From NCBI GenBank assembly GCA_021775805.1, contig JAJFHD010000127.1:1-64000 (forward strand): a stretch of 64,000 nucleotides of DNA, given 5' to 3'. The notes under the pieces are model-generated. The model was not told where the DNA came from, searched no databases, and saw nothing but the letters and a program-made list of their open reading frames with translations. Within the stretch, counting starts at the first letter, position 1. Every line of letters starts with the position of its first letter. Of the stretch, positions 8,784 to 16,658 are shown one piece after another. The position numbers were made by a program, and so were the translations under genes. This stretch comes from Alphaproteobacteria bacterium (lineage in GTDB: Bacteria > Pseudomonadota > Alphaproteobacteria > Rhizobiales > JAJFHC01).

Positions 8784-8798
8784 TGTATACTGTATACA
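8784..8798. promoter_or_regulatory. GntR-type operator between rid and gntR genes
   Basis: TGTATACTGTATACA, identical to the copy at 3337-3351. It lies in the divergent rid/gntR gap, 16 bp before the regulator's TTG start and 9 bp before the rid ATG. A bound regulator here would block both genes, consistent with autorepression. Confidence 0.7.
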
Positions 8799-8813
8799 CC
8801 AGACAGGAAAGAG

Positions 8814-9479
8814 TTGAAAAGAATGTTTAAGCGCCTGCCCGATGTCCAGCCCCGTTTGGCTGACGATGTCTACGAACAGATTCTCTCGGCCATCGTCAAT
8901 GGCGAGATCACACCGGGCGAGCGTTTGATCCAGGAAAAGATTGCTGCCGAAATCAACATCAGCCGCACGCCCGTCCGCGAGGCTTTGCTGCGGCTTGAAC
9001 AGGAGGGGGTGCTGGAGCTCTCCGGCCGCAAGGGTTTTGCGATCCGCCAGATTTCCCAAAGCGAGGTGAGCGACCTTTACGGCGCCCGTGAAGCGGTAGA
9101 AGGATACGGCGCCTATTGGGTTGCAGCCAACCGGACGCCCCAACGGCTCAATGCCATCAAAGTCAAGGTCGATGCGGAACAGGCCGTGAGCAACCGTGAC
9201 GTTGAGGCAGAGTTCAAACTCAACCGCGACATTCACCGCACCATCGTCGAGCAGACCGGCAACAAGGTCTTGCTGGACATGTTCGACAGCATCTGGGGAA
9301 AGGGCATATCCCTGCTGCTGTTTGCCGCAACCCGTTCCAACCACGCCGTATCCGCGCCGAGTGTTCATGTGGAATTGTTCGAAGCGATAAGCACCGGGTC
9401 TCCCGAAGCAGCCCAATCCGCCATGATCAGTCATGTGCGTGAAGGGTTGTCCAGTCATATCAAAGACTTGGAATTCTAA
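8814..9479 (+). CDS. GntR family transcriptional regulator (FCD/FadR subfamily)
   Basis: About 220 residues. An N-terminal winged helix-turn-helix ('LIQEKIAAEINISRTPVREA' then 'EQEGVLELSGRKGFAIRQIS') is followed by an all-helical FCD ligand domain with the metal-binding type motif 'LNRDIHRTIVEQTGN'. Start is TTG 8814 with AGGA five bases upstream, or ATG 8823. FCD regulators usually respond to an organic acid or amino acid and repress. The matching palindromes before itself, the importer and glxB point to it as regulator of the whole 0.3-9.5 kb block. Confidence 0.9.
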   Translation: MKRMFKRLPDVQPRLADDVYEQILSAIVNGEITPGERLIQEKIAAEINISRTPVREALLRLEQEGVLELSGRKGFAIRQISQSEVSDLYGAREAVEGYGAYWVAANRTPQRLNAIKVKVDAEQAVSNRDVEAEFKLNRDIHRTIVEQTGNKVLLDMFDSIWGKGISLLLFAATRSNHAVSAPSVHVELFEAISTGSPEAAQSAMISHVREGLSSHIKDLEF

Positions 9480-9496
9480 AGCACAGGGTTCATGAA

Positions 9497-9524
9497 AACG
9501 GTTTTCTTGAAACCGTTACTTTTT
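9497..9524 (+). terminator. Inverted repeat with T-tract after gntR (terminator or operator)
   Basis: AACGGTTT (9497-9504) and AAACCGTT (9510-9517) form an 8-bp stem with a 5-base loop, followed by five Ts at 9520-9524. It is 17 bp after the GntR stop, so a rho-independent terminator fits. The same 21-bp pattern recurs at 9610-9630 without a terminator context, so it may instead be the first of two operators for the next gene. Confidence 0.5.
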
Positions 9525-9609
9525 CTCCACCAAGTTATTGCGACTGCCTGTCCAACAGCCGGGCTGCCGGGATCACTGTTTTCTTGCGTGTCGTGCTGTT
9601 TCGACGTAA

Positions 9610-9630
9610 TTTGGTTTTTTTAAAACCGTT
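9610..9630. promoter_or_regulatory. Second copy of the AAACCGTT palindrome, upstream of MerR-like gene
   Basis: TTTGGTTT-TTTTA-AAACCGTT, matching 9497-9517 at 16 of 21 positions including the whole right arm. It ends 38 bp before the ATG at 9669. Two spaced palindromes before a small HTH gene are the usual layout of an autoregulatory site. Confidence 0.4.
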
Positions 9631-9668
9631 TATTGATAACGTAAATTGAAAATGGACCATTCGCCGCC

Positions 9669-10112
9669 ATGACGACCACAAGCGACGCTGCCGAATTTGT
9701 CGGCGTCAGATATGAAACCCTCCGCAACTGGTTGAAGAAGGGCCTGCTGGTCGACCGCCGCATCTCTGCGGCAAGTGCGGGACGCAAGTGGCGGCACTAT
9801 TCCGACGTCGATATGGTCTGTCTGCAGATCACCAGGAACGCCCTTGATGTCGGCGTACCGCTGGAAATCGTCGTGGATATCTGTAATGATTCCGAGTTAC
9901 TGGAGCTGATTGACGCCGATCTGACCGGGCGGTACCGGCTGGGCGGCGGACCGCAGGTTTTCATACTGGTGTGGAGCCAGGCGGACGCAGCGCGTTTCAT
10001 GATCGTTGCCGAAACTGCAGTTGTCACCGAAATCAAGCGGCATCCGTCAGCGGTGACCATCCTCAATCTCTCACACATCATCCGCCAGACAGCCGCACGG
10101 CTCGACCGTTGA
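9669..10112 (+). CDS. MerR-like helix-turn-helix protein
   Basis: 147 residues. The first 60 ('TSDAAEFVGVRYETLRNWLKKGLL', then 'RHYSDVDMVCLQITRNALDVGVPL') follow the MerR plan: a helix-turn-helix that reads like a tyrosine-starting recognition helix, then a wing and a dimer helix. The C-terminal 80 residues resemble no domain I can name and lack an obvious Cys cluster for metal sensing. It stands alone between the GntR gene and the TIR gene, on the same strand as both. Two palindromes lie upstream. Target genes are unknown. Confidence 0.65.
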   Translation: MTTTSDAAEFVGVRYETLRNWLKKGLLVDRRISAASAGRKWRHYSDVDMVCLQITRNALDVGVPLEIVVDICNDSELLELIDADLTGRYRLGGGPQVFILVWSQADAARFMIVAETAVVTEIKRHPSAVTILNLSHIIRQTAARLDR

Positions 10113-10301
10113 TGTATTGTGGAAAACGCAACCCACTGGTCACGTCGGCGAGCCGGCCGTAAGGTTGGTCGCGAGGGCAATCGACAACAACATTCCGAAA
10201 ACATCACAGTGGATGACAACGGAAACCTGATCTACAGGGAGACTTGTGCCGCGGCATTCTCCATTGAAGCCCCTGGCACGAAAAAGTCGCAAACCTGATC
10301 A

Positions 10302-10394
10302 TCAGCGCCCGCCGGTCGAAACCAGATGCCTGACGACCGCCGCACCGACCAGCCCGATTGCACCGACGACGAGAACCTTCTTTTTGATTGGCAT
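10302..10394 (-). pseudogene. N-terminal remnant of an NAD(P)-binding epimerase/SDR protein
   Basis: A 30-codon frame from ATG 10394 (or 10403) reads 'MPIKKKVLVVGAIGLVGAAV' and continues to 'RHLVSTGG' before a TGA. This is the first beta strand, glycine-rich loop and first helix of an extended SDR/NAD-dependent epimerase, then an abrupt stop. No continuation of the fold was found in any frame downstream. The glycine loop reads GAIGLVG, where GATGxVG is usual. It is best read as the stub of a deleted gene, not a functional peptide. Confidence 0.55.
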
Positions 10395-10571
10395 GGCAAA
10401 CATCCCCGGTCAGAGATTGTTGAACATCAGCGAATCAGCGCGTGAAACAACGCAGCATGAGATTGCCCCCGTGATTCAGCAAGTTGCCCGTCATTCCGCA
10501 ATCCCATTCCGTTCACCATCGCCACCAAGCCCGGTTGAACGACCACCCCTTTGATGCCATGTTTCAGGTTT

Positions 10572-10671
10572 GAGCGGGATGAGGAAAAGTGTGTGCGGTT
10601 TTCCGCCCGCATCCCGCTCCAGGATATTGAATGCGATCAGGTTTCATGAATTATGGTCGACTCAACCATAA
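10572..10671. repeat. Composite REP-like palindromic element
   Basis: Two inverted repeats. GAGCGGGATG (10572-10581) pairs with CATCCCGCTC (10610-10619), with an inner GGAAAA/TTTTCC stem. TTATGGT (10651-10657) pairs with ACCATAA (10665-10671). The arrangement resembles intergenic palindromes I have seen repeatedly in Hyphomicrobiales genomes; that is recall, not a search. It ends 39 bp before the TIR gene start. Confidence 0.6.
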
Positions 10672-10710
10672 CTCATCCAGATCTAGGTCTCGCGTAACTC
10701 AGGAACTTCA

Positions 10711-13656
10711 ATGGCCGAGCCGGTCGAGATCACCTATCGCGCCTTCCTGTCCTATAGCCACAAGGACACCAAAGAGGCCACCTGGCTCCACAGACGGCTG
10801 GAGCGGTGGCGTATCGACAAGGACCTGGTCGGGCGCGAAACGACCGTTGGCACAGTCCCCAAAAACCTTCGCCCGATCTTTCGCGACCGCGACGACTTTG
10901 CCGGCGGCAACTCTCTTGAACAGGCCACCATTGCCGCCCTGCAAGCCTCGGAGTTTCTGATTGTCCTGTGCTCGCCCAATGCGGCCGCCAGCGCCTATGT
11001 CAGCGAAGAGGTCAGACAGTTCAAGGCACTCGGTCGATCCGGCAACGTGATCCCCGTCATCATTGCCGGCGAACCGGGCGACGACCGGCTCGAGTGCTTT
11101 CCGCCATCTGTCAAATTCACCGTCGATGATCAGGGGCAACTTACTCAAAAACTTGCCGAACCCGTAGCGCCCGACTTCCGCGAAATCGGCGATGGCCGCG
11201 ACCGGGCCGCCGCCAAGATCGTGGCTGGCATGCTGGGTGTGCGTTACGACGAAATCATTCAGCGCGAGAAACAGGCTGAGCGAAAACGCAAACTGCGAAA
11301 GTCGATTGCGGCGGCCTCGTTCGTCGCCATTTCCGCAGTCGGAGGTTATTTCTATTGGCAGTCACTTGAACTTGCCACCCAGCAGGAGTTGAGCAAACAG
11401 GAAATTGTCAAACTCAAGGGGCTGGTCAAGAGCCTGGTCGCCACCAGTGCCAATGCGGCGGAAGCGCCGGAGGTTGCAACCAACCTTGAAGAAGCCCTGA
11501 AGTCTGCCCAGCGCCAGGCCAACACAGGCGACAAACGCATGGCACGGGCATTGGAACTGCTGGGCCAGGGCCGGATCGCCGAAGCCGAGACACTCTTCCA
11601 GGAGGTTGCCGACCGGAAGGCCGCGCGGATCGCAAAAGCCGAATCCACCATCAAAAAGGAGAAAGCCGAAACCGCAACCGCGTTCCGCAATCTTGGCGCC
11701 ATTGCCAGGCTGGCCGACCCCAAACGCGCCCGCGCTGCCTACACCCAGGCCTTGGAATTCGAACCGGAACACGCCGACGCCCTTTACTGGCATGGAACGC
11801 TGCATCTGCGGTCGGGCGATCTGGCCACGGCGGAAAAGTCACTTCAAAAGCTGAAACAGGTGTCGACCGCCTCCGGGGACACACGGGGACTCTACCGGGC
11901 CCATCTGCGCCTGGGAGAAATCGTCAAGCACCGGGGCAATCTCAAGGCCGCCCTCACCCACCAGAACCAGGCCTTCGCCATCGCCCGTGAGCGTCTTGCC
12001 GAACAGCCTGAAGACCGCGACCGCCAGCGCGATCTGTCGGTTTCGCATATCAACATCGGGGACGTGCAGAATAACCAGGGCAATCTGGCCGGTGCCCTCA
12101 AATCCTTTGGCACCAGCCTGACGATCAGGCAGAAGCTCACCGTCTCGGACCCGAAAAACGCCGGTTGGCAACGCGACCTGTCCGTGTCGCATTACAAGGT
12201 CGGCACCATTGAGGAGGCTCAGGGCGATCTCTCACGTGCCCTCGCGTCTTATCGGACCAGCCTCGACATCAGGCAAAGGCTTGCAGAGTCCGATTCCCAA
12301 AATGCAGGCTGGCAGCATGATGTCTATTCAGCGCTCTGGCGGGTCGCGGACGTGGAGATCCGGCTTGGCGCCTCGGCAAAGGCCCTGAACAAACTCGTCG
12401 CCGGCAAGGTCATAATGGAACGCCTCGTCGAATCAGATCCGAAGAATGCCGGGTGGCAACGGGATTTGTCGGTCTCCTACAACCGGATCGGCGACGTGCA
12501 CAAGGCAATGGGTGGACTCGACGGCGCTCTCAAGTCCTATCGGGATGGCCTCGCAATCCGGGAACGGCTTGCCGCGTCGGACCCCGGGAACACGCGCTGG
12601 CAGACCGATCTGTCGGTGTCCTTTGACAAGACCGGCAACGTGCAGAAGGCAAAGGGTCAATTGACTGAAGCGCTCGCATCGTTTCGCGGCAGTCTGGCCA
12701 TCCGGGAACGGCTTGCCCGGTCCGACCCGAGCAACACCGACTGGCAACGCAATCTGTCCGTGTCTTACAACAAGGTCGGCAACCTGAAAGTGACCCAGGG
12801 CGACCTGACCGGCGCCCTCACGGCCTATCGCGATGGCCTTGCCATACGAAAGCGGCTGGCGGCATCGGACCCCAAAAACGCCCGATGGCAACGGGACCTA
12901 TCTGTATCCTTCGACCGGGTGGGTGACGTGCAGGCATCCCATGGCAATCCGGCCGGGGCACTCGGGTCCTATCAGGACAGCTTGAAAATCCGGGAAGGGC
13001 TCGCCGCCTCGGATCCAAAAAACGCGGGCTGGCAGCGCGATCTCTCGATCTCACACGAAAAGGTCGGCAACCTTCGGCGGGCGCGAAACGATCTTGCCGG
13101 CGCGCTCGACTCCTATCGCAAGAGCCTCGCCATCATCAAACGCCTGACCGCTACCGATCCCAAAAACGCCGGATGGCAACGTCACCTGTCGGTCTCGCAC
13201 GAGAAGGTCGGCGACGTTCAGGCGGCCAAAGGTGATCTTGCAGATGCGATCGCCTCCTACAATGACGGCCTGACGATCAGGAAGCGTCTGGCCGGGTCCG
13301 ACCCGCTCAATGCGGGCTGGCAAGGTGATTTGATGGTCGCCTATGACAAGGTCGGGGATGCCCAGGCTGCTGCCGGCGACCTGGTCAAGGCACTTGCCAC
13401 CTATCGTGCCGGCCTCACTGTCCGGCAGCGCCTTGCCGCCGCAGACCTGAAAAATCCGAGGCCTCAAGCCAACCTGGCTGCGGGCCACGGCAAGCTGGGC
13501 AGCCTCCTCAAGAAGATGAACCGCAAGGACGAGGCCCTCGAAATCTTCAAACAGGGCCGCGCCATCATCGCGGACCTGGCCAGGAATTCCGAACAACAGC
13601 AATGGCAGAACTACCTCGCCGCATTCGACCGTGACATTGCTGAACTTGAAAGGTGA
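10711..13656 (+). CDS. TIR-domain membrane protein with eleven TPR-like repeats
   Basis: 981 residues. Residues 1-150 are a TIR domain ('ITYRAFLSYSHKDTKEATWL', 'DRDDFAGGN', 'SEFLIVLCSPNAAASAYVSEEV', 'NVIPVIIAGEP'); Glu in 'SEEV' is in the position of the NAD-cleaving Glu of enzymatic TIRs. A strongly basic stretch and one membrane segment follow (about 198-214). Next come a coiled, charged linker and general TPR region (220-430), then eleven 48-residue repeats with consensus 'SDPKNAGWQRDLSVSYNKVG' plus 'ALxSYRDGLAIRERLAA' (431-955). ATG has AGGA seven bases upstream. It stands alone. Bacterial TIR proteins act in immunity or signalling; no partner gene is adjacent. Confidence 0.85.
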   Translation: MAEPVEITYRAFLSYSHKDTKEATWLHRRLERWRIDKDLVGRETTVGTVPKNLRPIFRDRDDFAGGNSLEQATIAALQASEFLIVLCSPNAAASAYVSEEVRQFKALGRSGNVIPVIIAGEPGDDRLECFPPSVKFTVDDQGQLTQKLAEPVAPDFREIGDGRDRAAAKIVAGMLGVRYDEIIQREKQAERKRKLRKSIAAASFVAISAVGGYFYWQSLELATQQELSKQEIVKLKGLVKSLVATSANAAEAPEVATNLEEALKSAQRQANTGDKRMARALELLGQGRIAEAETLFQEVADRKAARIAKAESTIKKEKAETATAFRNLGAIARLADPKRARAAYTQALEFEPEHADALYWHGTLHLRSGDLATAEKSLQKLKQVSTASGDTRGLYRAHLRLGEIVKHRGNLKAALTHQNQAFAIARERLAEQPEDRDRQRDLSVSHINIGDVQNNQGNLAGALKSFGTSLTIRQKLTVSDPKNAGWQRDLSVSHYKVGTIEEAQGDLSRALASYRTSLDIRQRLAESDSQNAGWQHDVYSALWRVADVEIRLGASAKALNKLVAGKVIMERLVESDPKNAGWQRDLSVSYNRIGDVHKAMGGLDGALKSYRDGLAIRERLAASDPGNTRWQTDLSVSFDKTGNVQKAKGQLTEALASFRGSLAIRERLARSDPSNTDWQRNLSVSYNKVGNLKVTQGDLTGALTAYRDGLAIRKRLAASDPKNARWQRDLSVSFDRVGDVQASHGNPAGALGSYQDSLKIREGLAASDPKNAGWQRDLSISHEKVGNLRRARNDLAGALDSYRKSLAIIKRLTATDPKNAGWQRHLSVSHEKVGDVQAAKGDLADAIASYNDGLTIRKRLAGSDPLNAGWQGDLMVAYDKVGDAQAAAGDLVKALATYRAGLTVRQRLAAADLKNPRPQANLAAGHGKLGSLLKKMNRKDEALEIFKQGRAIIADLARNSEQQQWQNYLAAFDRDIAELER
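12001..13584 (+). repeat. Coding tandem repeat, eleven units of 144 bp
   Basis: In-frame repeat encoding 48-residue TPR-like units; unit starts fall near 12001, 12145, 12289, 12433 and so on. The phrase for 'GWQRDLSVS' is recognisable in most units; the third (about 12289-12432) is the most divergent. Units differ at the DNA level, so the array is old enough to have drifted. Confidence 0.8.
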
Positions 13657-13682
13657 ATCCAGCGCCCTTGTGCGATGCAAAT

Positions 13683-14351
13683 CTATTCGAGATGCGCAGC
13701 CAGGAACGCCGTAGTCCGTTGCCAGGCAAGCTGTGAAGCCTGCTCGTGAAAGCTCGCTCTTTCATCGCAATGAAATCCGTGGCCGGCACCGTCATAGACA
13801 AAGACGTCACAATCCGGGCGTTGGGCGCGGACGCTTTCCACATTGCTCAAGGGAATGCCGTGATCCTCCGCCCCGTAATGGAGTTGTGTGGCGCAACGGG
13901 GCGTCTCGTCGGCAAATGCAGCAATGCGCCCGCCGTAGAAGCCGCACGCCGCCGAGACACCGTCGAGTCTTGTGGCGGCCAAAAACGCGACCGTGCCACC
14001 CATACAGAACCCGATAACACCCACCTTGCCGGCACCGGCGACCGCGGCACGGGCGGCATCGGTGTCGCGGACAAACGCGTCCCAGTCGGGGTCGGCAATG
14101 AAACTCCGGGCCCGCTCGACTTCCTCAGGCGCGTAACCGGACTGAAAGCCGCGCTCAGTGCGGTCGAACAATGCAGGGGCAATCGCCACATATCCGATTT
14201 CTGCCAGACGGTCGCAGATTGACCGTATGTGCGTGTTCACGCCAAAGATTTCCTGAACGACCACAACACCGCCGCGCGGGTCGGCTTCCGGGTCAGCCCG
14301 ATAGGCACCGAGCTTGTGGCCGTCTGAGGCTGAGAGAGTGACACCGGTCAT
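13683..14351 (-). CDS. Dienelactone hydrolase family protein
   Basis: 222 residues of alpha/beta-hydrolase fold. The nucleophile is Cys in 'GVIGFCMGGTVAF', with Asp in 'GAEDHGIP' and His in 'GAGHGFHCD', the Cys-Asp-His triad of carboxymethylenebutenolidase. ATG 14351 has AAGGAAG five bases upstream and is preferred over upstream starts. It hydrolyses lactones made after aromatic ring cleavage. It is the last gene of doxX-dioxygenase-binding protein-DLH, and the ring-cleavage dioxygenase upstream supports an aromatic-degradation role. Confidence 0.88.
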   Translation of the reverse strand: MTGVTLSASDGHKLGAYRADPEADPRGGVVVVQEIFGVNTHIRSICDRLAEIGYVAIAPALFDRTERGFQSGYAPEEVERARSFIADPDWDAFVRDTDAARAAVAGAGKVGVIGFCMGGTVAFLAATRLDGVSAACGFYGGRIAAFADETPRCATQLHYGAEDHGIPLSNVESVRAQRPDCDVFVYDGAGHGFHCDERASFHEQASQLAWQRTTAFLAAHLE

Positions 14352-14361
14352 GCCGCTTCCT

Positions 14362-15273
14362 TCACTTGCCTGCCGGAGGCGCGGCGCAGACCTGCTCGTA
14401 GCGGTACCGCTCATTGATCAGGCCGTTGTGCTCGTAGACATCCAGCGTGACCTCGAAGGCCGGTTGCGTGATCTCCACATGAGGCGTCCAGCAGCCAAGC
14501 TGTTGGTAGGTGGCAATGCAATCGGCGAGCACGGCCTCGTCGATATTGGGAAAATAGGCCTTCTCCGCCCTTGCGATTTCTTCAGCCGGCGTTTCGTTCA
14601 TGTAGAGGCGGGTTTTTCTGTAAGCCCGCATGAAGGCTTCCGCCATATCGGTTTCGAGCCACGCCCCGGTCGCGGCAAGGCTTGAGAACCCGCACGGCCC
14701 GATCTGCGTTCCCACCTGGGCAACGATATGGCCCACACCGTCGGCTGCCAGCTGTTGCGGAAACGGACCCTGCTGCTGAACGTAAGTCCCTTGTCCTTCG
14801 CGGAACGCCTTGTCGATGTCGGCGGCCCCACCCGGGCAAACGGGGATAATCTTGTCGAAATCAATGCCCGCCTTGTGGCAGGCATATTTGAACATGGCAC
14901 GCGGCTGGCCGCCCTTGAACATGACAACTTCCGCGCCCTCGAGCTTGTCCCAGGTAAACGCCGCGTCAGAGTCGCGGCCAGTCAGGAAAAATCCGTCCAT
15001 CTCATTGATCTGCGCAAAATGAACGACAGTCGGCACCGCCCCGTCGTTCAGGGGCGTGAACCCCTGGCTGAGAGCAGACTGCACCACATGGGCGGAGCCG
15101 TTTTCCAGTGACGAAATCGCCGAGGCACCGGCGGGCGCCACAGACCATTCAGGATCCAGTCCCTCGGCTTGCAGAAAACCACCCGACATCGTCGAGATCA
15201 GCGGTGAATAGAATGCGGAAAACAACGTGAACTGGATGTTGATTTTTTCCAAGACTGGATACCCCTTTGGCAT
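14362..15273 (-). CDS. NMT1/SsuA-like substrate-binding protein without signal peptide
   Basis: 303 residues with the periplasmic-binding type II fold of the NMT1/THI5/SsuA group: 'NIQFTLFSAFYSPLISTMSGGFLQAEGL', 'GSAHVVQSALSQGF', 'VVMFKGGQPRAMFKYACHKAGID'. ATG 15273 is preceded by GGAGG and is the only well-placed start. From that start there is no hydrophobic signal segment, which is odd for a transporter receptor, and no permease or ATPase gene is nearby. It may work in the cytoplasm, as THI5-type enzymes do. It sits 10 bp from the DLH gene. Confidence 0.8.
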   Translation of the reverse strand: MPKGYPVLEKINIQFTLFSAFYSPLISTMSGGFLQAEGLDPEWSVAPAGASAISSLENGSAHVVQSALSQGFTPLNDGAVPTVVHFAQINEMDGFFLTGRDSDAAFTWDKLEGAEVVMFKGGQPRAMFKYACHKAGIDFDKIIPVCPGGAADIDKAFREGQGTYVQQQGPFPQQLAADGVGHIVAQVGTQIGPCGFSSLAATGAWLETDMAEAFMRAYRKTRLYMNETPAEEIARAEKAYFPNIDEAVLADCIATYQQLGCWTPHVEITQPAFEVTLDVYEHNGLINERYRYEQVCAAPPAGK

Positions 15274-15332
15274 TTGCGCTCCACCTCCACGACAGCTCGC
15301 GGAAGCCTGCGCCGCGTTGGCACCGAGTTTTA

Positions 15333-16124
15333 TCAGTGCATCGCATAGACGTCCATTGCGAGCACGCCATAGGCTTTGCTGTTGTGCAGTCGTTCGGCGC
15401 GGAGCGGAGTGCCGGCTGCTCCACAAGCCACAAACAGGGGCAGGAAATGTTCTTCCGTCGGATGATTCTGAACGGCGTGGGGTGCCCGCGCCCGATAGTC
15501 CAGAAGGTCTTCAAGACGCGCATCTTTGACCGCATCCGCAACCCACTCTGCAAAGACGTCGACCGATTCCGGTGGCTCGGAGTCGCGCGTGAATCCGCTT
15601 CTGAAGAAAGTCTCCAGATCATGGGTTACGGCACCCGATGCCACGATCAGCGTACCGCGGTCGCGCAACGGTTGAAGCGCCTGCCCCAGGCGATAGTGAT
15701 GTTGCGGGCCCAGACTCGGCTGAATCGAAAGCTGGGTGACCGGGATCTCTGCTTCCGGATACATGAGCATCAGGGGTATCCAGGCACCGTGGTCAAACCC
15801 GCGGCTGCCTTCCCGGGAAACAGACAATCCCGCTTCTTCCAGCAATTTTGCCGTTTCTCCCGCGAGCGCGGGTGCGCCGGGCGCTGGATAACGCAGTCGA
15901 TAGAGCGCTTCCGGAAAGCCGCCAAAGTCATGAATGGTTTCCGGTTCTTGCGCCGTCGACACCGTTGGTGCCCCCGTTTCCCAATGGGCCGATACGACCA
16001 GAATATTCTCCGGGCGTCCGATCCGCCTCGAAAGCCCTTTCAGAAAGTGATGAGCACCACTTTCATCAAGGGCCAACATGGGCGAGCCGTGCGAAACAAA
16101 AAGAGCGGGCATGGGCTCCGTCAT
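15333..16124 (-). CDS. Class III extradiol ring-cleavage dioxygenase (DODA type)
   Basis: 263 residues of the LigB/4,5-DOPA-dioxygenase (YgiD-like) family. Metal and acid/base histidines are visible in 'FVSHGSPMLAL', 'VVSAHWETGAPTVS', 'GFDHGAWIPL' and 'ASGAVTHDLETFF'. The ATG at 16124 has AGGAG about 10 bases upstream. It opens catechol-type rings using O2. It follows doxX by 32 bp in an operon divergent from a LysR gene, which often controls such enzymes. Confidence 0.9.
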   Translation of the reverse strand: MTEPMPALFVSHGSPMLALDESGAHHFLKGLSRRIGRPENILVVSAHWETGAPTVSTAQEPETIHDFGGFPEALYRLRYPAPGAPALAGETAKLLEEAGLSVSREGSRGFDHGAWIPLMLMYPEAEIPVTQLSIQPSLGPQHHYRLGQALQPLRDRGTLIVASGAVTHDLETFFRSGFTRDSEPPESVDVFAEWVADAVKDARLEDLLDYRARAPHAVQNHPTEEHFLPLFVACGAAGTPLRAERLHNSKAYGVLAMDVYAMH

Positions 16125-16156
16125 GGAATTTGTTCTCCTGGTTTCACAGTTCATCT

Positions 16157-16576
16157 TTAAGCCCGCTGAGCGCCACCGCCGAGGTTTGGCATGCTCAACT
16201 GCCAGGCCCCGCCACCCAACATCGCCTGAACACCCAGTGCAAGGGTCCAGAATGCGGGAAATTCCCATCCGCCGTTGGCGCTGGAAAACAACCAGCCATT
16301 GGCCGCATGGGTCATCGTGGCGCCAATCAGCACGGGAATGAGTGCCAACGAGACAATCCGTGTCCCGACGCCCGCAATCAGGGCCAGTCCACCCAGAACC
16401 TCCGCGGCAATTACAAGATAGGCAACAAATCCAGGATACCCAAGGGATTCAAAAAAGCCGACCGTACCGGGAATGGTAAATACGAATATCTTGAGCAATC
16501 CGTGCGCCAGCGCCATGACGCCAAGCCCGACGCGAAGGGTCAGTGTGCCGTAGGCAGTCAGTTCATCGTTGTTCAT
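16157..16576 (-). CDS. DoxX family membrane protein
   Basis: 139 residues, four hydrophobic segments, and DoxX features 'TLRVGLGVMALAHGLLKIF' and 'AAEVLGGLALIAGVGTRIVSLALIPVLIGA'. The ATG at 16576 is directly preceded by GGAGGA; an ATG at 16588 would put that ribosome site inside the gene. DoxX proteins are small inner-membrane proteins linked to redox and quinone chemistry and often neighbour dioxygenases. First gene of the operon divergent from the LysR regulator. Confidence 0.88.
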   Translation of the reverse strand: MNNDELTAYGTLTLRVGLGVMALAHGLLKIFVFTIPGTVGFFESLGYPGFVAYLVIAAEVLGGLALIAGVGTRIVSLALIPVLIGATMTHAANGWLFSSANGGWEFPAFWTLALGVQAMLGGGAWQLSMPNLGGGAQRA

Positions 16577-16658
16577 TTCGTCCTCCATAAACTTTTAGGG
16601 TTTGCCGCGTGCACGATGCCCGTCAGCATTTCCATCAGTTAATGGTTCAACTACAAAA

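Larger units (their letters stand above)
10113..10710. other. Gene-poor stretch with a gene remnant and palindromic repeats
   Basis: No complete gene is convincing here. It holds the truncated Rossmann-fold remnant (10302-10394, minus strand) and a composite palindromic element (10572-10671). A plus-strand frame continuous with the MerR-like gene stays open for 61 codons beyond its TGA but has no family match I recognise. The stretch looks like decayed sequence bounding the TIR gene. Confidence 0.6.

Noticed and set aside
10113-10298. In-frame open continuation after the TGA of the MerR-like gene (61 codons, possible readthrough or a small gene from GTG 10119)
   Set aside because: No ribosome site, no family match, and a stretch this long without a stop is common in GC-rich DNA. 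Kept only as a note.
12001-13584. Regular 144-bp spacing considered as a CRISPR-like or satellite array
   Set aside because: The repeat is fully in frame and encodes TPR-like units; there are no short identical repeats with unique spacers.
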